The notes under the pieces were generated by a model. That model was given only the letters and a program-made list of their open reading frames with translations, had not been told where the DNA came from and made no database searches. Shown piece by piece: positions 7,514 to 15,975 of a stretch of DNA of 64,000 nucleotides (positions within the stretch are counted from its first letter, which is position 1; every line of letters starts with the position of its first letter). The stretch lies in NCBI GenBank assembly GCA_964651535.1, contig CAZYYE010000002.1:496001-560000 (forward strand). Direction: 5' to 3'. The position numbers and the translations under genes are program-made. This DNA comes from Terrimesophilobacter sp964651535 (lineage in GTDB: Bacteria > Actinomycetota > Actinomycetes > Actinomycetales > Microbacteriaceae).

Positions 7514-8341
7514 TCAGCTTACCCGTGAGGATTCGAATCGCGCATCGAGCCGATCAGCGGATTCACTGCACAAACACTCTGCCCGACCGACTTCGACTCC
7601 GGCGGCAAATGCCTCATCACTTCCCAGTCGGAACATGTCCTGTTCTGCGGGTCGAATCATCGACCTCGCACCTGGCGTCGCCAGATCTTGCACGAAGTGG
7701 CCGAGTCCGCGAACTACCGCGACGGGTAGACCCGCCGACTTGCCTTTGACGAGGTCGGCGGCTCCGGCGATCTCGTCGGCGATGGCCGGCACACTCACTT
7801 CCAGAAGCCGCCCGCCCGCATCGCGCGATCCTCTCAAGTCGTCCAGTACGCGGAACCCTGCGGCGCCGATCGCGATGTCCGTTTGTCCCTGGCGCCACGG
7901 TCGTCCGATGGTGTCGGAGATCAGCACCCCTAGTGCGATGCCAAATCGCTCCCGCAATTCTGACGCGATCCTGCGCGCCGAGGTGTCGGGATCGACAGGC
8001 AGGAGCAGCACTGTTCCCTCGGGGGTATTGCTCGAATCCACTCCTGCCGCTGCCATCACGAGTCCGAGTGCGGTCTCAACGATCCTCGTTGTTCCGCCTC
8101 GATGTTTGCGGGTCGCCACGATACGCACCGTCTCATCGGTGATTGAGGCTTCGCGGTCTGCAGCCCGTCGAACTCGACCCTCCGATTTGGACACGATCTT
8201 GCTGGTGATGGCAATGATGTCGCCGTCGGCCAGAGCGCGACCGGAAAAGTCCGGATGAACCGGATCACATCGATCGCCGATGATGCCGGCCAGATCGTCG
8301 CCCGTGGATATCTCGCCGATTCCGGACACCGCCCACACCAT
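7514..8341 (-). CDS. cofE: Coenzyme F420-0:L-glutamate ligase, copy in the accessory cluster
   Basis: CofE-family ligase (275 aa) that adds gamma-linked glutamates to F420-0. Family landmarks: GDDLAGII near the N-terminus, VTSKIVSKSEGR-type metal/GTP-site residues, GVDSSNTPEG, LISDTIGRPWRQGQTDIAIG and DLVKGKSAG. It resembles the second CofE-type protein (21378-22211) over its whole length. The open frame extends to 8419, but that part contains the palindrome at 8396-8410. I prefer the ATG at 8341, whose A is shared with the TAA of a 7-codon upstream reading frame; ATG 8347 is also possible. The gene is divergent from the F420-0 transporter genes and precedes gntR, so it probably polyglutamylates imported F420-0. 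Confidence 0.9.
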   Translation of the reverse strand: MVWAVSGIGEISTGDDLAGIIGDRCDPVHPDFSGRALADGDIIAITSKIVSKSEGRVRRAADREASITDETVRIVATRKHRGGTTRIVETALGLVMAAAGVDSSNTPEGTVLLLPVDPDTSARRIASELRERFGIALGVLISDTIGRPWRQGQTDIAIGAAGFRVLDDLRGSRDAGGRLLEVSVPAIADEIAGAADLVKGKSAGLPVAVVRGLGHFVQDLATPGARSMIRPAEQDMFRLGSDEAFAAGVEVGRAECLCSESADRLDARFESSRVS

Positions 8342-8364
8342 TAGCATTGCGAACACCGGAACAT
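8341..8364 (-). CDS. Seven-codon upstream reading frame coupled to cofE
   Basis: On the minus strand a GGAGG is followed 6 nt later by an ATG (8364) opening MFRCSQC, which ends in a TAA at 8343-8341. That stop overlaps the ATG of the proposed cofE start as TAATG. The cofE start itself has no good ribosome-binding site, so ribosomes initiating on this mini-frame and restarting at cofE is a reasonable model. No conservation evidence is available, so the call is tentative. Confidence 0.4.
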   Translation of the reverse strand: MFRCSQC

Positions 8365-8395
8365 GGCCTACCTCCGCGAGCGAGAAAAGTTTTTC

Positions 8396-8410
8396 TGGAT
8401 TTTGTATCCA
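8396..8410. promoter_or_regulatory. Palindromic operator TGGAT-N5-ATCCA, copy 2
   Basis: TGGATTTTGTATCCA lies in the divergent spacer between cofE (55 bp upstream of its chosen start) and the F420-0 transporter genes (157 bp upstream). The arms are identical to those of the site at 6549-6563. The position allows one regulator to control both F420 import and glutamylation. Confidence 0.7.
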
Positions 8411-8566
8411 AATGTACACGCCGCGCCTCGACAGTGCTTAGACTGGGCAACGAAAAGACCCCCACCGAGCTTGGTGCGGTGCGCTGTCCTCCGATCTGAG
8501 GCGGCATGTCTCCACTTGCAATCTGTGCAGTGCGCGCGTTTTTCTGGACAGCCAATGGAGAACACC
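8411..8566 (+). other. Leader of the transporter operon without an identified element
   Basis: This 156-bp stretch precedes the transporter start. I looked for cobalamin-riboswitch features because the transporter resembles BtuCDF/FecBCD systems, but found no convincing B12 box. No other named RNA element was recognised. It presumably holds the promoter. Confidence 0.4.
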
Positions 8567-9556
8567 ATGCTCACTTTTTCCCCACCATCGCCGCGAGTCG
8601 CCGGAGTTCTCGCGTGCATCATTGCGCTCGGCCTGAGCGGATGCGCAGAGCAAGCGGCACCCCCTGCCGTCGAGAGCTCCCCGGCTTCCGTTGATCCGAT
8701 CGACAACTGCGGATTCGAGATTCCGGTCGCGGCTCCGCCGCAGCGCGTCATTGCGATCAAGTCAACGTCCACCCATATGCTCCTCGCCCTCGGGCTCCAG
8801 GACCGCATTATCGGCACGGCGTTCCAGGACGGGCCCGTGCCCGATAAGTGGGCGGCGGCTGCAGTGGATACTCCCGTCCTCGCGGACAAGGTGCCGTCCC
8901 AGGAGGTCGTGCTCGACGCGAACCCCGACTTCATTTACGCCGGGTGGGAATCCAACTTCTCGGCGGATGGCGCGGGGACCAGGGAAGACCTCGAGGCCCT
9001 CGGCATCCGCACCTACGTGTCGCCCTCCGCGTGCAAGGAACCCGCGTACCAGCCGGAACAACTGACATTCGACGACATCGACCGCGAAATTGACGAGATC
9101 GCGGCACTGTTCAGTGTCGACGACTCTGCGCTCCTCACCGAACAGCACGCCACCCTGGCCGCGATCGACAAGGATACCCGCGGGCTCACCGCGCTGTGGT
9201 TCTCGTCCGGATCCGACATCCCCTACGTCGGCGCCGGAATCGGCGCGCCGCAGCTCATCCTCGACACGATCGGCGTGCGCAACATCGCCGCCGACGTCAA
9301 GGACACGTGGGCCAGCTACAACTGGGAAAGCGTGATCGCCGCGAACCCCGACGTCATCGTGCTCGTGGACGCGAGCTGGAGCACGACGGAGAAGAAGATC
9401 GGGGTGCTCGAAGGCAACCCCGCGACCGCGAAACTCGATGCGGTGAAGAACCACCGCTATCTCATCGTGCCGTTTGCGTCGAGCGAGGCCGGGGTCGGCA
9501 CGGTGGATGCCGCGGCCGACCTGGCGGCGCAACTGAAGGCGCTCAACCTTGGCTAG
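8567..9556 (+). CDS. Substrate-binding lipoprotein of a putative F420-0 ABC importer
   Basis: Periplasmic-binding protein of the BtuF/FecB type (329 aa). The ATG at 8567 has GGAG 6 nt upstream (8557-8560) and gives a signal peptide ending in a LGLSGC lipobox, so the mature protein is a membrane-anchored lipoprotein. The body shows the two-lobe signatures PQRVIAIKSTSTHMLLALG and ANPDVIVLVDASW. By fold it could bind siderophore or B12. The immediate divergent cofE, and the published proposal (Selengut and Haft) that actinobacteria lacking F420 core synthesis import F420-0 with a cofE-linked ABC transporter, favour F420-0. The subfamily call depends mainly on context and needs a TIGR03868 HMM match. 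Confidence 0.78.
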   Translation: MLTFSPPSPRVAGVLACIIALGLSGCAEQAAPPAVESSPASVDPIDNCGFEIPVAAPPQRVIAIKSTSTHMLLALGLQDRIIGTAFQDGPVPDKWAAAAVDTPVLADKVPSQEVVLDANPDFIYAGWESNFSADGAGTREDLEALGIRTYVSPSACKEPAYQPEQLTFDDIDREIDEIAALFSVDDSALLTEQHATLAAIDKDTRGLTALWFSSGSDIPYVGAGIGAPQLILDTIGVRNIAADVKDTWASYNWESVIAANPDVIVLVDASWSTTEKKIGVLEGNPATAKLDAVKNHRYLIVPFASSEAGVGTVDAAADLAAQLKALNLG

Positions 9557-10562
9557 CCCGCCACGCGGGGCACTGTGGTCGATCGTTCTCGCTGCAGCAC
9601 TCGTGGCGTCGATCACGTTCGCGGTCACGTTCGGGCCGGCGCACATCACCCCCGCCGAAGTGTGGGGTTCGATCCTGCACCACATCGGCATCGGCGATTC
9701 TCCGCTCGCCGCACTCCGCGACAGCATCGTGTGGGAACTCCGACTCCCCCGCGTCCTGACCGCCGGCGCCGTCGGCGCGGGCCTCGCGCTCGCCGGCGTC
9801 GTCATGCAGTCCATCACGCGCAACCCTCTCGCCGACCCGTACCTGCTCGGGCTCTCCTCCGGTGCCTCGCTCGGCGCCGTCGCGGTCCTCCTTCTCGGCA
9901 GCGCCCTGCTGCTGCCCGTCGCCGCATTCCTCGGCGCCATGGTCACCCTCGCGGCAACTCTCCTGCTCGCCGGCGCGTTCGGGCGGATCACCCCCGGGCG
10001 CACCATCCTTGCGGGTATCGCAGTATCCGCCCTGGCCGGGGCCATCACGAGCCTCATCATTTTCTGGACCGTCACGGGCGACTCCTACCGTGAAATCCTC
10101 GGCTGGCTCCTCGGCTCCCTCGCGGGCGCTCGGTGGCCCGCCGTCGGAATCGCCGCCACCGCGATCCTCGTCGCCGGCGTTCCCATCATGCTGAGCGGCC
10201 GGGTCCTCGACGCGTTCGCGTTCGGGGACACCTCCGCGACGACGCTCGGCGTGAATGTTCCCGCAACGCGGTGGATCATGCTCACCGCCGCAGCACTGCT
10301 CACCGGCGCGATGGTGTCGGTGAGCGGCGCCATCGGATTCGTCGGCCTCATCCTGCCCCACGCGGTTCGCCTCCTCGTCGGGCCGCGCCATCGGCTGCTC
10401 TTGCCGCTATCCGCTCTCGTCGGCGCGAGCTTCCTGATCTGGGCAGACACCGCGGCGCGCTCTCTGTTCGACCCGCGAGAACTTCCCGTCGGGATCGTGA
10501 CGGCCATCATCGGAGCGCCGGTATTCGCTGTCCTGCTGGCCCGGCGAAGGGTCTCCTCATGA
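9549..10562 (+). CDS. FecCD/BtuC-type permease of the putative F420-0 importer
   Basis: Integral membrane protein of 337 aa with the multi-span layout of FecCD permeases. Conserved pieces include LRLPRVLTAGAVGAGLALAG, the TRNPLADPYLLGLSSGASLG loop and GFVGLILPHAVRLLVG near the ATPase coupling region. It begins at a TTG (9549) overlapping the stop of the binding-protein gene, with GAAGG about 9 nt upstream; no ATG or GTG fits better. Its stop overlaps the ATPase start as ATGA. The tight overlaps indicate a single import complex. Specificity for F420-0 is inferred from cofE linkage, as for the binding protein. Confidence 0.83.
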   Translation: MASPPRGALWSIVLAAALVASITFAVTFGPAHITPAEVWGSILHHIGIGDSPLAALRDSIVWELRLPRVLTAGAVGAGLALAGVVMQSITRNPLADPYLLGLSSGASLGAVAVLLLGSALLLPVAAFLGAMVTLAATLLLAGAFGRITPGRTILAGIAVSALAGAITSLIIFWTVTGDSYREILGWLLGSLAGARWPAVGIAATAILVAGVPIMLSGRVLDAFAFGDTSATTLGVNVPATRWIMLTAAALLTGAMVSVSGAIGFVGLILPHAVRLLVGPRHRLLLPLSALVGASFLIWADTAARSLFDPRELPVGIVTAIIGAPVFAVLLARRRVSS

Positions 10563-11335
10563 GTGGGCTCGAGGTCGAGGCAGTCTCCGTTCGACGGAAC
10601 GGAAACCTCATCATCGACGGCGTCACGTGCGAAATCCCTCCGGGCGCAGTCACGGCGCTCGTCGGCCCCAATGGTTCTGGGAAGTCCACGCTTCTGCACA
10701 CTCTCGCCGCCGTACTCCCCGCCGCGGCCGGGGTCATCCGTTTCGACGGCGACGAATTGCCTTCGATGCACCGTCGGGAACGCGCGCGAACCGTCGCGCT
10801 CGTCGAGCAGGACGCGGCAACGGAGCTCTCTCTCACAGTCGCCGATGTTGTCGCACTCGGACGGTTCCCTCACCTTGGACTGTTCGCCGACGAAACTGCG
10901 CACGACCGCGATGCCGTGGATGCGGCGCTGCGCGCCGTGCGCATGGAAGGCTTCGCTCGCCGGGACATCACTTCGCTCTCGGGAGGCGAACGGCAGAGAG
11001 TGCTCCTGGCCCGTGCACTCGCCCAGGACACGCGCTTGCTGCTGCTCGACGAACCGACGAATCACCTCGACATCGCCGCGCAACTGGAGACTCTCGCTCT
11101 TCTCACCGCGCTCGCAGAACGCGGAGTCACCGTGATCGCCGCACTCCACGACCTGACACTCGCTGCGGGATGGAGCGACCACGTTGTCGTGCTCGATCGC
11201 GGCACGGTCGTGGCCTCCGGCGCAACCACCCAAACCCTGACTCCCGCCCTCATCGACGAGGTTTACGGCGTCCGCGCCGAACTGATCGAACGACCGGGAC
11301 TGCGCCCCACGATCGCGTTCAGTCGTCGCGATTGA
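10559..11335 (+). CDS. ATPase of the putative F420-0 importer
   Basis: 258-aa ABC ATPase. Walker A GPNGSGKST is at residues 36-44, the Q-loop is in LVEQDA, the signature LSGGERQRV and Walker B LLLLDEPTNHLD are intact, and the H-loop His is in ALHDLTLA. The ATG at 10559 overlaps the permease stop (ATGA). The open frame continues upstream inside the permease gene, but that part lacks homology and is discarded. The protein should energise import through the FecCD-type permease. Its last 17 bp overlap the convergent transglutaminase gene, and no terminator hairpin is evident. Confidence 0.9.
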   Translation: MSGLEVEAVSVRRNGNLIIDGVTCEIPPGAVTALVGPNGSGKSTLLHTLAAVLPAAAGVIRFDGDELPSMHRRERARTVALVEQDAATELSLTVADVVALGRFPHLGLFADETAHDRDAVDAALRAVRMEGFARRDITSLSGGERQRVLLARALAQDTRLLLLDEPTNHLDIAAQLETLALLTALAERGVTVIAALHDLTLAAGWSDHVVVLDRGTVVASGATTQTLTPALIDEVYGVRAELIERPGLRPTIAFSRRD

Positions 11336-13607
11336 CACCGGCGAGCCGCCGCCACATCGACCTCGGCGCGAGCACCGAAACGACGCGAGAGCGCCACCCC
11401 GACTTCGCGCGCAACTGCCGCAGAACCTTGCGCACCCGATCCTCAAGCACGCTGCCCGATCGCGTCGGCACTTCACGGGAGAAGCTTTCCTCTTCGACTC
11501 CGGCGAGCACGGCATCGAGTGCGGCCCGATCGTCGGATTCGAGTCGCGCGGCGGCCGCAAGGGCCTGCGCCGCTTCCCTGGGCGTCGCGGTCGCGCTCAT
11601 GGGAACTCCGAGATCCATCGCGGACTGAAGCAACTCACGCCAACCGGTGATCGCGAGAGGCGCTCCGCGCGCGAGCCGACGCAACCGCACAGCGCGCTGG
11701 ATGCCGCGCATCATCGACGGAATGAGCAGCACAAGAACTGCCCCGAGTATGACGAGCGCGGCCCACAGCCAACCGAGTGCGGCAGACTCTCCGCCGGCAT
11801 CCGCGGCGGCATCCGTCGGGTCCACAGGGGCAGCGCTCCTCGACGGCGCAACGGTGGGGGTCGGTGTGGGTGTCGGGTCCGTCGTCGGGGCCGGGTCGAT
11901 CGGCACGCCGGGAGTTGCTTCATCCGCGTAGGTTGGGACGAACCCGAGCCCGGGAGTCGGCTCGAATCGAGTCCAACCGATCCCTTCGAAATACAACTCG
12001 GGCCACGTGTGCACGTTTTGCGTGGTCACCCGATATCGCGTTCTGCCCTCATCCGTTTCCACTTGCCTGTCACCCGGCAGGAACCCGACGGCGACTCTGG
12101 ACGGAATGCCGAGCGTGCGAGCCATGACCGCCATCGCGGACGCGAAGTGGATGCAGTAACCGCTGCGAGCCTCAAGGAACCGCGCCAGGACGCCCATGCC
12201 GTTTCCGTCGTAACCCTGCTCGACGGGCGCGGTCTCCGAATACGTGAACGCTCCGTTTCGGAAAAACTCCTGCAGCGCGACGGCTTTGCCGTAATCGCTT
12301 GCTGCACCCTCGGTAACGGCGTCCGCCTCGGCGGCGATGATGGGGGGCATCCCGTCGGGGAGGGCGAGGTACGCGGAATAGTCCTCTGGCACAACCCGCC
12401 CCGCCGACGTCAATTGGGCCGGCGTCGGTTCGACCCGCAGGCTTTGCGCTTTGTACTCCTCGCCGCGGGCGGCACGATTCGGGCTCGTGAAGGTGAGGTC
12501 CTCGGCGTCCCAGAACCAGTCGCCGCTCAGACCGCTCACGAGAGTTGCCGGATACGGAACAGGCAACCACGGGCTGCCCAGATTGCTGACGTCCACCCAC
12601 GTCGTTTCGTCCTCCACGCGCACATCGGAAGCAAGACCGGGCGGCGGACCGATTCTCGACGGCACGTTGGACCGTTCGATCTCGGGCGGATCCGGTTCCC
12701 ACGTCTCCGCCGTGAAGTTCTGGAGGCTTACGAGCCTCAAATAGGTGGGGTCGCCCGATGCCGTGCTGTAGGTGAGGATCGTGCGCGGGATCTCCCTGCG
12801 CAAATCGTTCCCCAGATTCAGCACCGGATTCACTCCCGCGAGGTATCCGCCGAACGCGTCGCCAGTAGCCGCCGTGTCATCCACGTGAGGCAGGACGACG
12901 GGTGCGAGAAGTGCGACGACGACCGCGGCGGCCCCGAGCCCGAGCGCTCTCGACGTTTGCGGGAACGGCTGCCCTGCGCGCAGGAGCACGAGCCAGGCGA
13001 TCGCGGCGAGCACGAACACGAACACATCGGCGAGGTGAATTCCCAGCACAGAAGGAATGCCGAGAATGACGGCGAGCGGCACAGCGGCGAGCGCGGGCAA
13101 CCGCCTCGTCACCGCGATGAAGTCGGAGACGATTGCGAGCACGCCGGACCCCAGGCACAGCAGGAACGCAATCCCGAACGTGACCTCCGCCGGCACGGAC
13201 TGCGACGAAATCGACAGGCCCGCAGCCTGACCGAGATTCCCGAAAATACCCAGCGTCTCGAACGTCGGGATGATGAACAGGAAGGCAGAACCGCCCGAAA
13301 AGAACAGGGTGACAATCGCCACGATGGCCAGCGAACCCGCGAGGGTCGGAGCCCAGCGCCGAGCGGACAGTGCGCGAGCGAGGGCGGCGGCTCCCAGCAC
13401 AGCGAGCACCGTACCGGCCATGACGAGCCACCACTCGAAGCTCTGCAGGACGGTGTGCAGCGCGACCGTCGACACCCAGAAACACATGAGCAACGCAAGA
13501 CTCACCCGCCACGCGCTGCCGCGCAGTTCCGCGAGAGCACGGCGCGATCTCGGCACTCTGTTCGCGGCCTGTCGAATTCCCCCTCTGGGCGCCCTAGCGG
13601 CCGGCAC
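11319..13607 (-). CDS. Transglutaminase-domain membrane protein (TgpA/DUF3488 type), copy 1
   Basis: 762-aa protein with about six N-terminal membrane helices (residues 35-245), a large extracytoplasmic part and a transglutaminase-like core. The catalytic Cys485 is in RSGYCIHFASAMAVMARTLG and His533 in NVHTWPELYF; the third position lies in the FEPTPG segment with Glu549 where Asp is common. A Pro/Thr-rich linker follows (about 560-595), then another membrane helix (about 610-635) and a cytoplasmic C-terminal domain. The GTG start at 13607 overlaps the DUF58 gene by 14 bp. Such proteins occur with MoxR and DUF58 partners and are thought to act in envelope or peptidoglycan processing; the exact reaction is unproven. 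Paralogue of 15976-18231. Confidence 0.88.
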   Translation of the reverse strand: MPAARAPRGGIRQAANRVPRSRRALAELRGSAWRVSLALLMCFWVSTVALHTVLQSFEWWLVMAGTVLAVLGAAALARALSARRWAPTLAGSLAIVAIVTLFFSGGSAFLFIIPTFETLGIFGNLGQAAGLSISSQSVPAEVTFGIAFLLCLGSGVLAIVSDFIAVTRRLPALAAVPLAVILGIPSVLGIHLADVFVFVLAAIAWLVLLRAGQPFPQTSRALGLGAAAVVVALLAPVVLPHVDDTAATGDAFGGYLAGVNPVLNLGNDLRREIPRTILTYSTASGDPTYLRLVSLQNFTAETWEPDPPEIERSNVPSRIGPPPGLASDVRVEDETTWVDVSNLGSPWLPVPYPATLVSGLSGDWFWDAEDLTFTSPNRAARGEEYKAQSLRVEPTPAQLTSAGRVVPEDYSAYLALPDGMPPIIAAEADAVTEGAASDYGKAVALQEFFRNGAFTYSETAPVEQGYDGNGMGVLARFLEARSGYCIHFASAMAVMARTLGIPSRVAVGFLPGDRQVETDEGRTRYRVTTQNVHTWPELYFEGIGWTRFEPTPGLGFVPTYADEATPGVPIDPAPTTDPTPTPTPTVAPSRSAAPVDPTDAAADAGGESAALGWLWAALVILGAVLVLLIPSMMRGIQRAVRLRRLARGAPLAITGWRELLQSAMDLGVPMSATATPREAAQALAAAARLESDDRAALDAVLAGVEEESFSREVPTRSGSVLEDRVRKVLRQLRAKSGWRSRVVSVLAPRSMWRRLAGVNRDD

Positions 13608-14907
13608 GGCTCGCCTCCCTGATCTCCGCCGCTGCGAGCCACACGGCAGCGAGGTCGTCAGTGGAACGCACGGCCACGCACGCCCATCCCGCGTCGCGCA
13701 ACGGGCCGATCACGACCTCGTTGTGCGGGTTCACGACGAACGCGAGTGCGGAATCGAACTGGCGCCGCTGGCTTACGAGCCGATCCACGGTGTGGGATTC
13801 GGCGTCCGCGACGACAGCGAAGACGGAACCGAACGAGCGTCCCGGGTCCGGCAACCCTGCGAACAGTCGCCGCAGTGGCGCTCCATCCACGAGTTCGATG
13901 GCGGCGAAGGACTCGAGGAAGATCTCGTGGTGCTCCGGGCTGGCCAGTTGACGGAACCCGGTCTCGACCACGTCAACGCTGAATCCGGTGTGCTGCAGGT
14001 GCACTGCGAGTGAAGCGGTGAACGCGAGCGCCCACTCGAAACTTTCACTCTCCGGCTGGTCGTGCGTCGCGGGGCCCGTGTCCCGATATCCCGCCCTCCG
14101 CGTATCCAGAAGAATTCGCGCCCGCGCATGGCTTCGCTGCTCCTCCAGTCGCACCATGAGTTCCCCGTGACGCGCCGTCGCCTTCCAGTGCACGCGGCGC
14201 AGCGGGTCGCCGTCACGATACTCCCGTGTCATGAGGTCGTCCCCGCCGCCGACATTTCGCCGCTGAAGAGCGCGCGCAGAGCCATCGTCCGCTGCGACCG
14301 AGCTGCCCGTGAACGGCAACGCCGCGACGCGCGGGGTGACCACCAGTTTCTGTCTGGCACCGACCGTGATCTCCCCCCGGGCCAATTGGAAGGGGTCGGC
14401 GATCTCCACGATGAGCGGTCCGATCTCAAACACTCCACGCCGCGGCGGATCGAGAACGTAGTCGACCATCGTCGCGCTGGAGGCTCCCAGCATCCCTCGG
14501 TTTCGCGTGAGCGGCTTGAGCCTCGATGGGGAGGTACCGAACGGAAACCACGGCCACTCGTCCCGCCACGACGCCTCACCGGTTCGCTGGGGGCCGAGAT
14601 TGCGCACCTCGACCTTCACAGCCACCTGCCCGCCTGCCTCCGCGACGGAGGGCGAAAAGCGGCGCGCCACCGCCAGCCGGTGGCGGCGGAAACGCACGAA
14701 GATCACGGCAAGGAGTGGAAGCCCGACGAGGAGCCCGCCCGCATACAGCAGCTCGCTGCGCGGCACCGCATACGCCGCGATGAGGAGAATTCCGCCGACG
14801 ATAAGAAGGGCGATCCCGCGTCGCTCGAAGCCGACTCGAAGTCGCGTCCTGCCGCCAGCGCGTGCACTGGCGCGCGCGCGAGTTACCTGCCGGCGGGACG
14901 TGCCCAC
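13594..14907 (-). CDS. DUF58 protein, copy 1
   Basis: 437-aa protein: two N-terminal membrane helices (about residues 30-75), a beta-rich region, then a DUF58 domain marked by DPLRRVHWKATARHGELMV and a von-Willebrand-like C-terminal part. DUF58 proteins are usually encoded with MoxR AAA+ ATPases and a transglutaminase or VWA partner and probably bridge the ATPase to a membrane target. The gene starts at GTG 14907, directly after the MoxR stop (14911), and overlaps the transglutaminase gene by 14 bp. Function is inferred from association only. Confidence 0.88.
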   Translation of the reverse strand: MGTSRRQVTRARASARAGGRTRLRVGFERRGIALLIVGGILLIAAYAVPRSELLYAGGLLVGLPLLAVIFVRFRRHRLAVARRFSPSVAEAGGQVAVKVEVRNLGPQRTGEASWRDEWPWFPFGTSPSRLKPLTRNRGMLGASSATMVDYVLDPPRRGVFEIGPLIVEIADPFQLARGEITVGARQKLVVTPRVAALPFTGSSVAADDGSARALQRRNVGGGDDLMTREYRDGDPLRRVHWKATARHGELMVRLEEQRSHARARILLDTRRAGYRDTGPATHDQPESESFEWALAFTASLAVHLQHTGFSVDVVETGFRQLASPEHHEIFLESFAAIELVDGAPLRRLFAGLPDPGRSFGSVFAVVADAESHTVDRLVSQRRQFDSALAFVVNPHNEVVIGPLRDAGWACVAVRSTDDLAAVWLAAAEIREASRAGR

Positions 14908-14910
14908 AGG

Positions 14911-15918
14911 CTATGCCGGGTTGCCTGCGCCGAGCGGCACGGGCGTCGCGGCGACGATCCGATGGATGATGTCCGCGAGGCTGTTCGACTGGAACGCTGA
15001 ACCTGCACCGGCGATTCTCGCGGAGGCGATAAGCCGATGCCCGAGCACGGGAACCGCGAGCGCGTCGATGTCGTCCGGGAGAACGAACTCCCTGCCGTCG
15101 AGGGCAGCGCGCGCCTTCGCCGCGCGCACGAGGTGGAGTGTGGCCCGCGGGCTTGCGCCGAGCCGCAACTCCCGGTCTCGCCGGGTTTCCTGCGCGATGC
15201 TCACGGCGTATTGCTCGACCGCTTCGGAAACGAATATCCCGCGCACCATGGCGATCATGGCGGTGAGCTGTTCGAGGGATACGACGGGGGTGAGTGCATC
15301 GAGCGGGCTCGACAACTCGCGTCGCTTCAACATCGCGAGTTCTGCCAGGTCATCCGGGTACCCCATGGAGATGCGGACCATGAATCGATCTCGCTGGGCC
15401 TCAGGGAGAGGGTACGTTCCCTCCATCTCGACCGGATTCTGGGTCGCCACGACCGTGAACGGTCGCGCGAGCGGGTACGTGACCCCGTCGACGCTGACCT
15501 GGCCCTCTTCCATGCTTTCCAGCAGAGCAGACTGGGTCTTGGGGCTCGCCCGGTTGATCTCATCCCCGATCACGAGGTTCGCGAAGACGGGACCCTGTTT
15601 GAATTCGAACTTGCCAGAACCCTGGTTGAAGACGGAAACCCCCGTGACGTCCGACGGCAGCAGGTCGGGGGTGAACTGAATGCGGCTGACCGTGCAGTCG
15701 ATCGACCGAGCAAGCGCTTTCGCGAGCATCGTCTTGCCCACACCGGGCACATCCTCGATAAGCAAGTGGCCCTCGGCCAGCACGGTCGTGAGCGCGAGCT
15801 CCACGGCCTCGCGCTTGCCATCGATCACCGTCTCCACCCCGCGAAGGATCTCCCCGGTCAGAGCATGAAAGCGTGGGAAATCCACCGAGTCAGTTGCCTT
15901 TGCCACCATCCACCTCAC
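14911..15918 (-). CDS. MoxR-family AAA+ ATPase
   Basis: MoxR ATPase of up to 335 aa, a chaperone-like AAA+ protein believed to remodel or activate membrane partners. Walker A is in EDVPGVGKTMLAKALA (about residues 53-68), Walker B in LVIGDEINRASPKTQ, followed by SALLESMEEGQV and PLPEAQRDRFMVRISMGYP, all characteristic of MoxR. The start is ambiguous: GTG 15918, ATG 15909 and GTG 15906 cluster around a GAGGTGG. It is the only MoxR gene between two DUF58/transglutaminase pairs, so it may serve both. Confidence 0.9.
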   Translation of the reverse strand: MRWMVAKATDSVDFPRFHALTGEILRGVETVIDGKREAVELALTTVLAEGHLLIEDVPGVGKTMLAKALARSIDCTVSRIQFTPDLLPSDVTGVSVFNQGSGKFEFKQGPVFANLVIGDEINRASPKTQSALLESMEEGQVSVDGVTYPLARPFTVVATQNPVEMEGTYPLPEAQRDRFMVRISMGYPDDLAELAMLKRRELSSPLDALTPVVSLEQLTAMIAMVRGIFVSEAVEQYAVSIAQETRRDRELRLGASPRATLHLVRAAKARAALDGREFVLPDDIDALAVPVLGHRLIASARIAGAGSAFQSNSLADIIHRIVAATPVPLGAGNPA

Positions 15919-15975
15919 TGTCGAGTCCTTGCTCCAGCGAGTCTGCCAGAGTCACCATCCTGCACCTAACGCCAT

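Noticed and set aside
8411..8566. Cobalamin riboswitch upstream of the BtuFCD-like transporter
   Set aside because: I could not find a B12 box or the expected paired elements, and cofE linkage points to F420-0 rather than B12.
9549..11335. Siderophore or vitamin B12 importer as the default annotation
   Set aside because: The fold allows it, but no iron box, B12 element or siderophore gene is adjacent, while cofE is immediately divergent. Kept only as an alternative.
12009..13622. A 537-codon plus-strand open frame opposite the first transglutaminase gene
   Set aside because: It is rich in Arg, His and Glu, has no recognisable domain, and mirrors a gene with clear catalytic motifs. High GC content creates long antisense frames.
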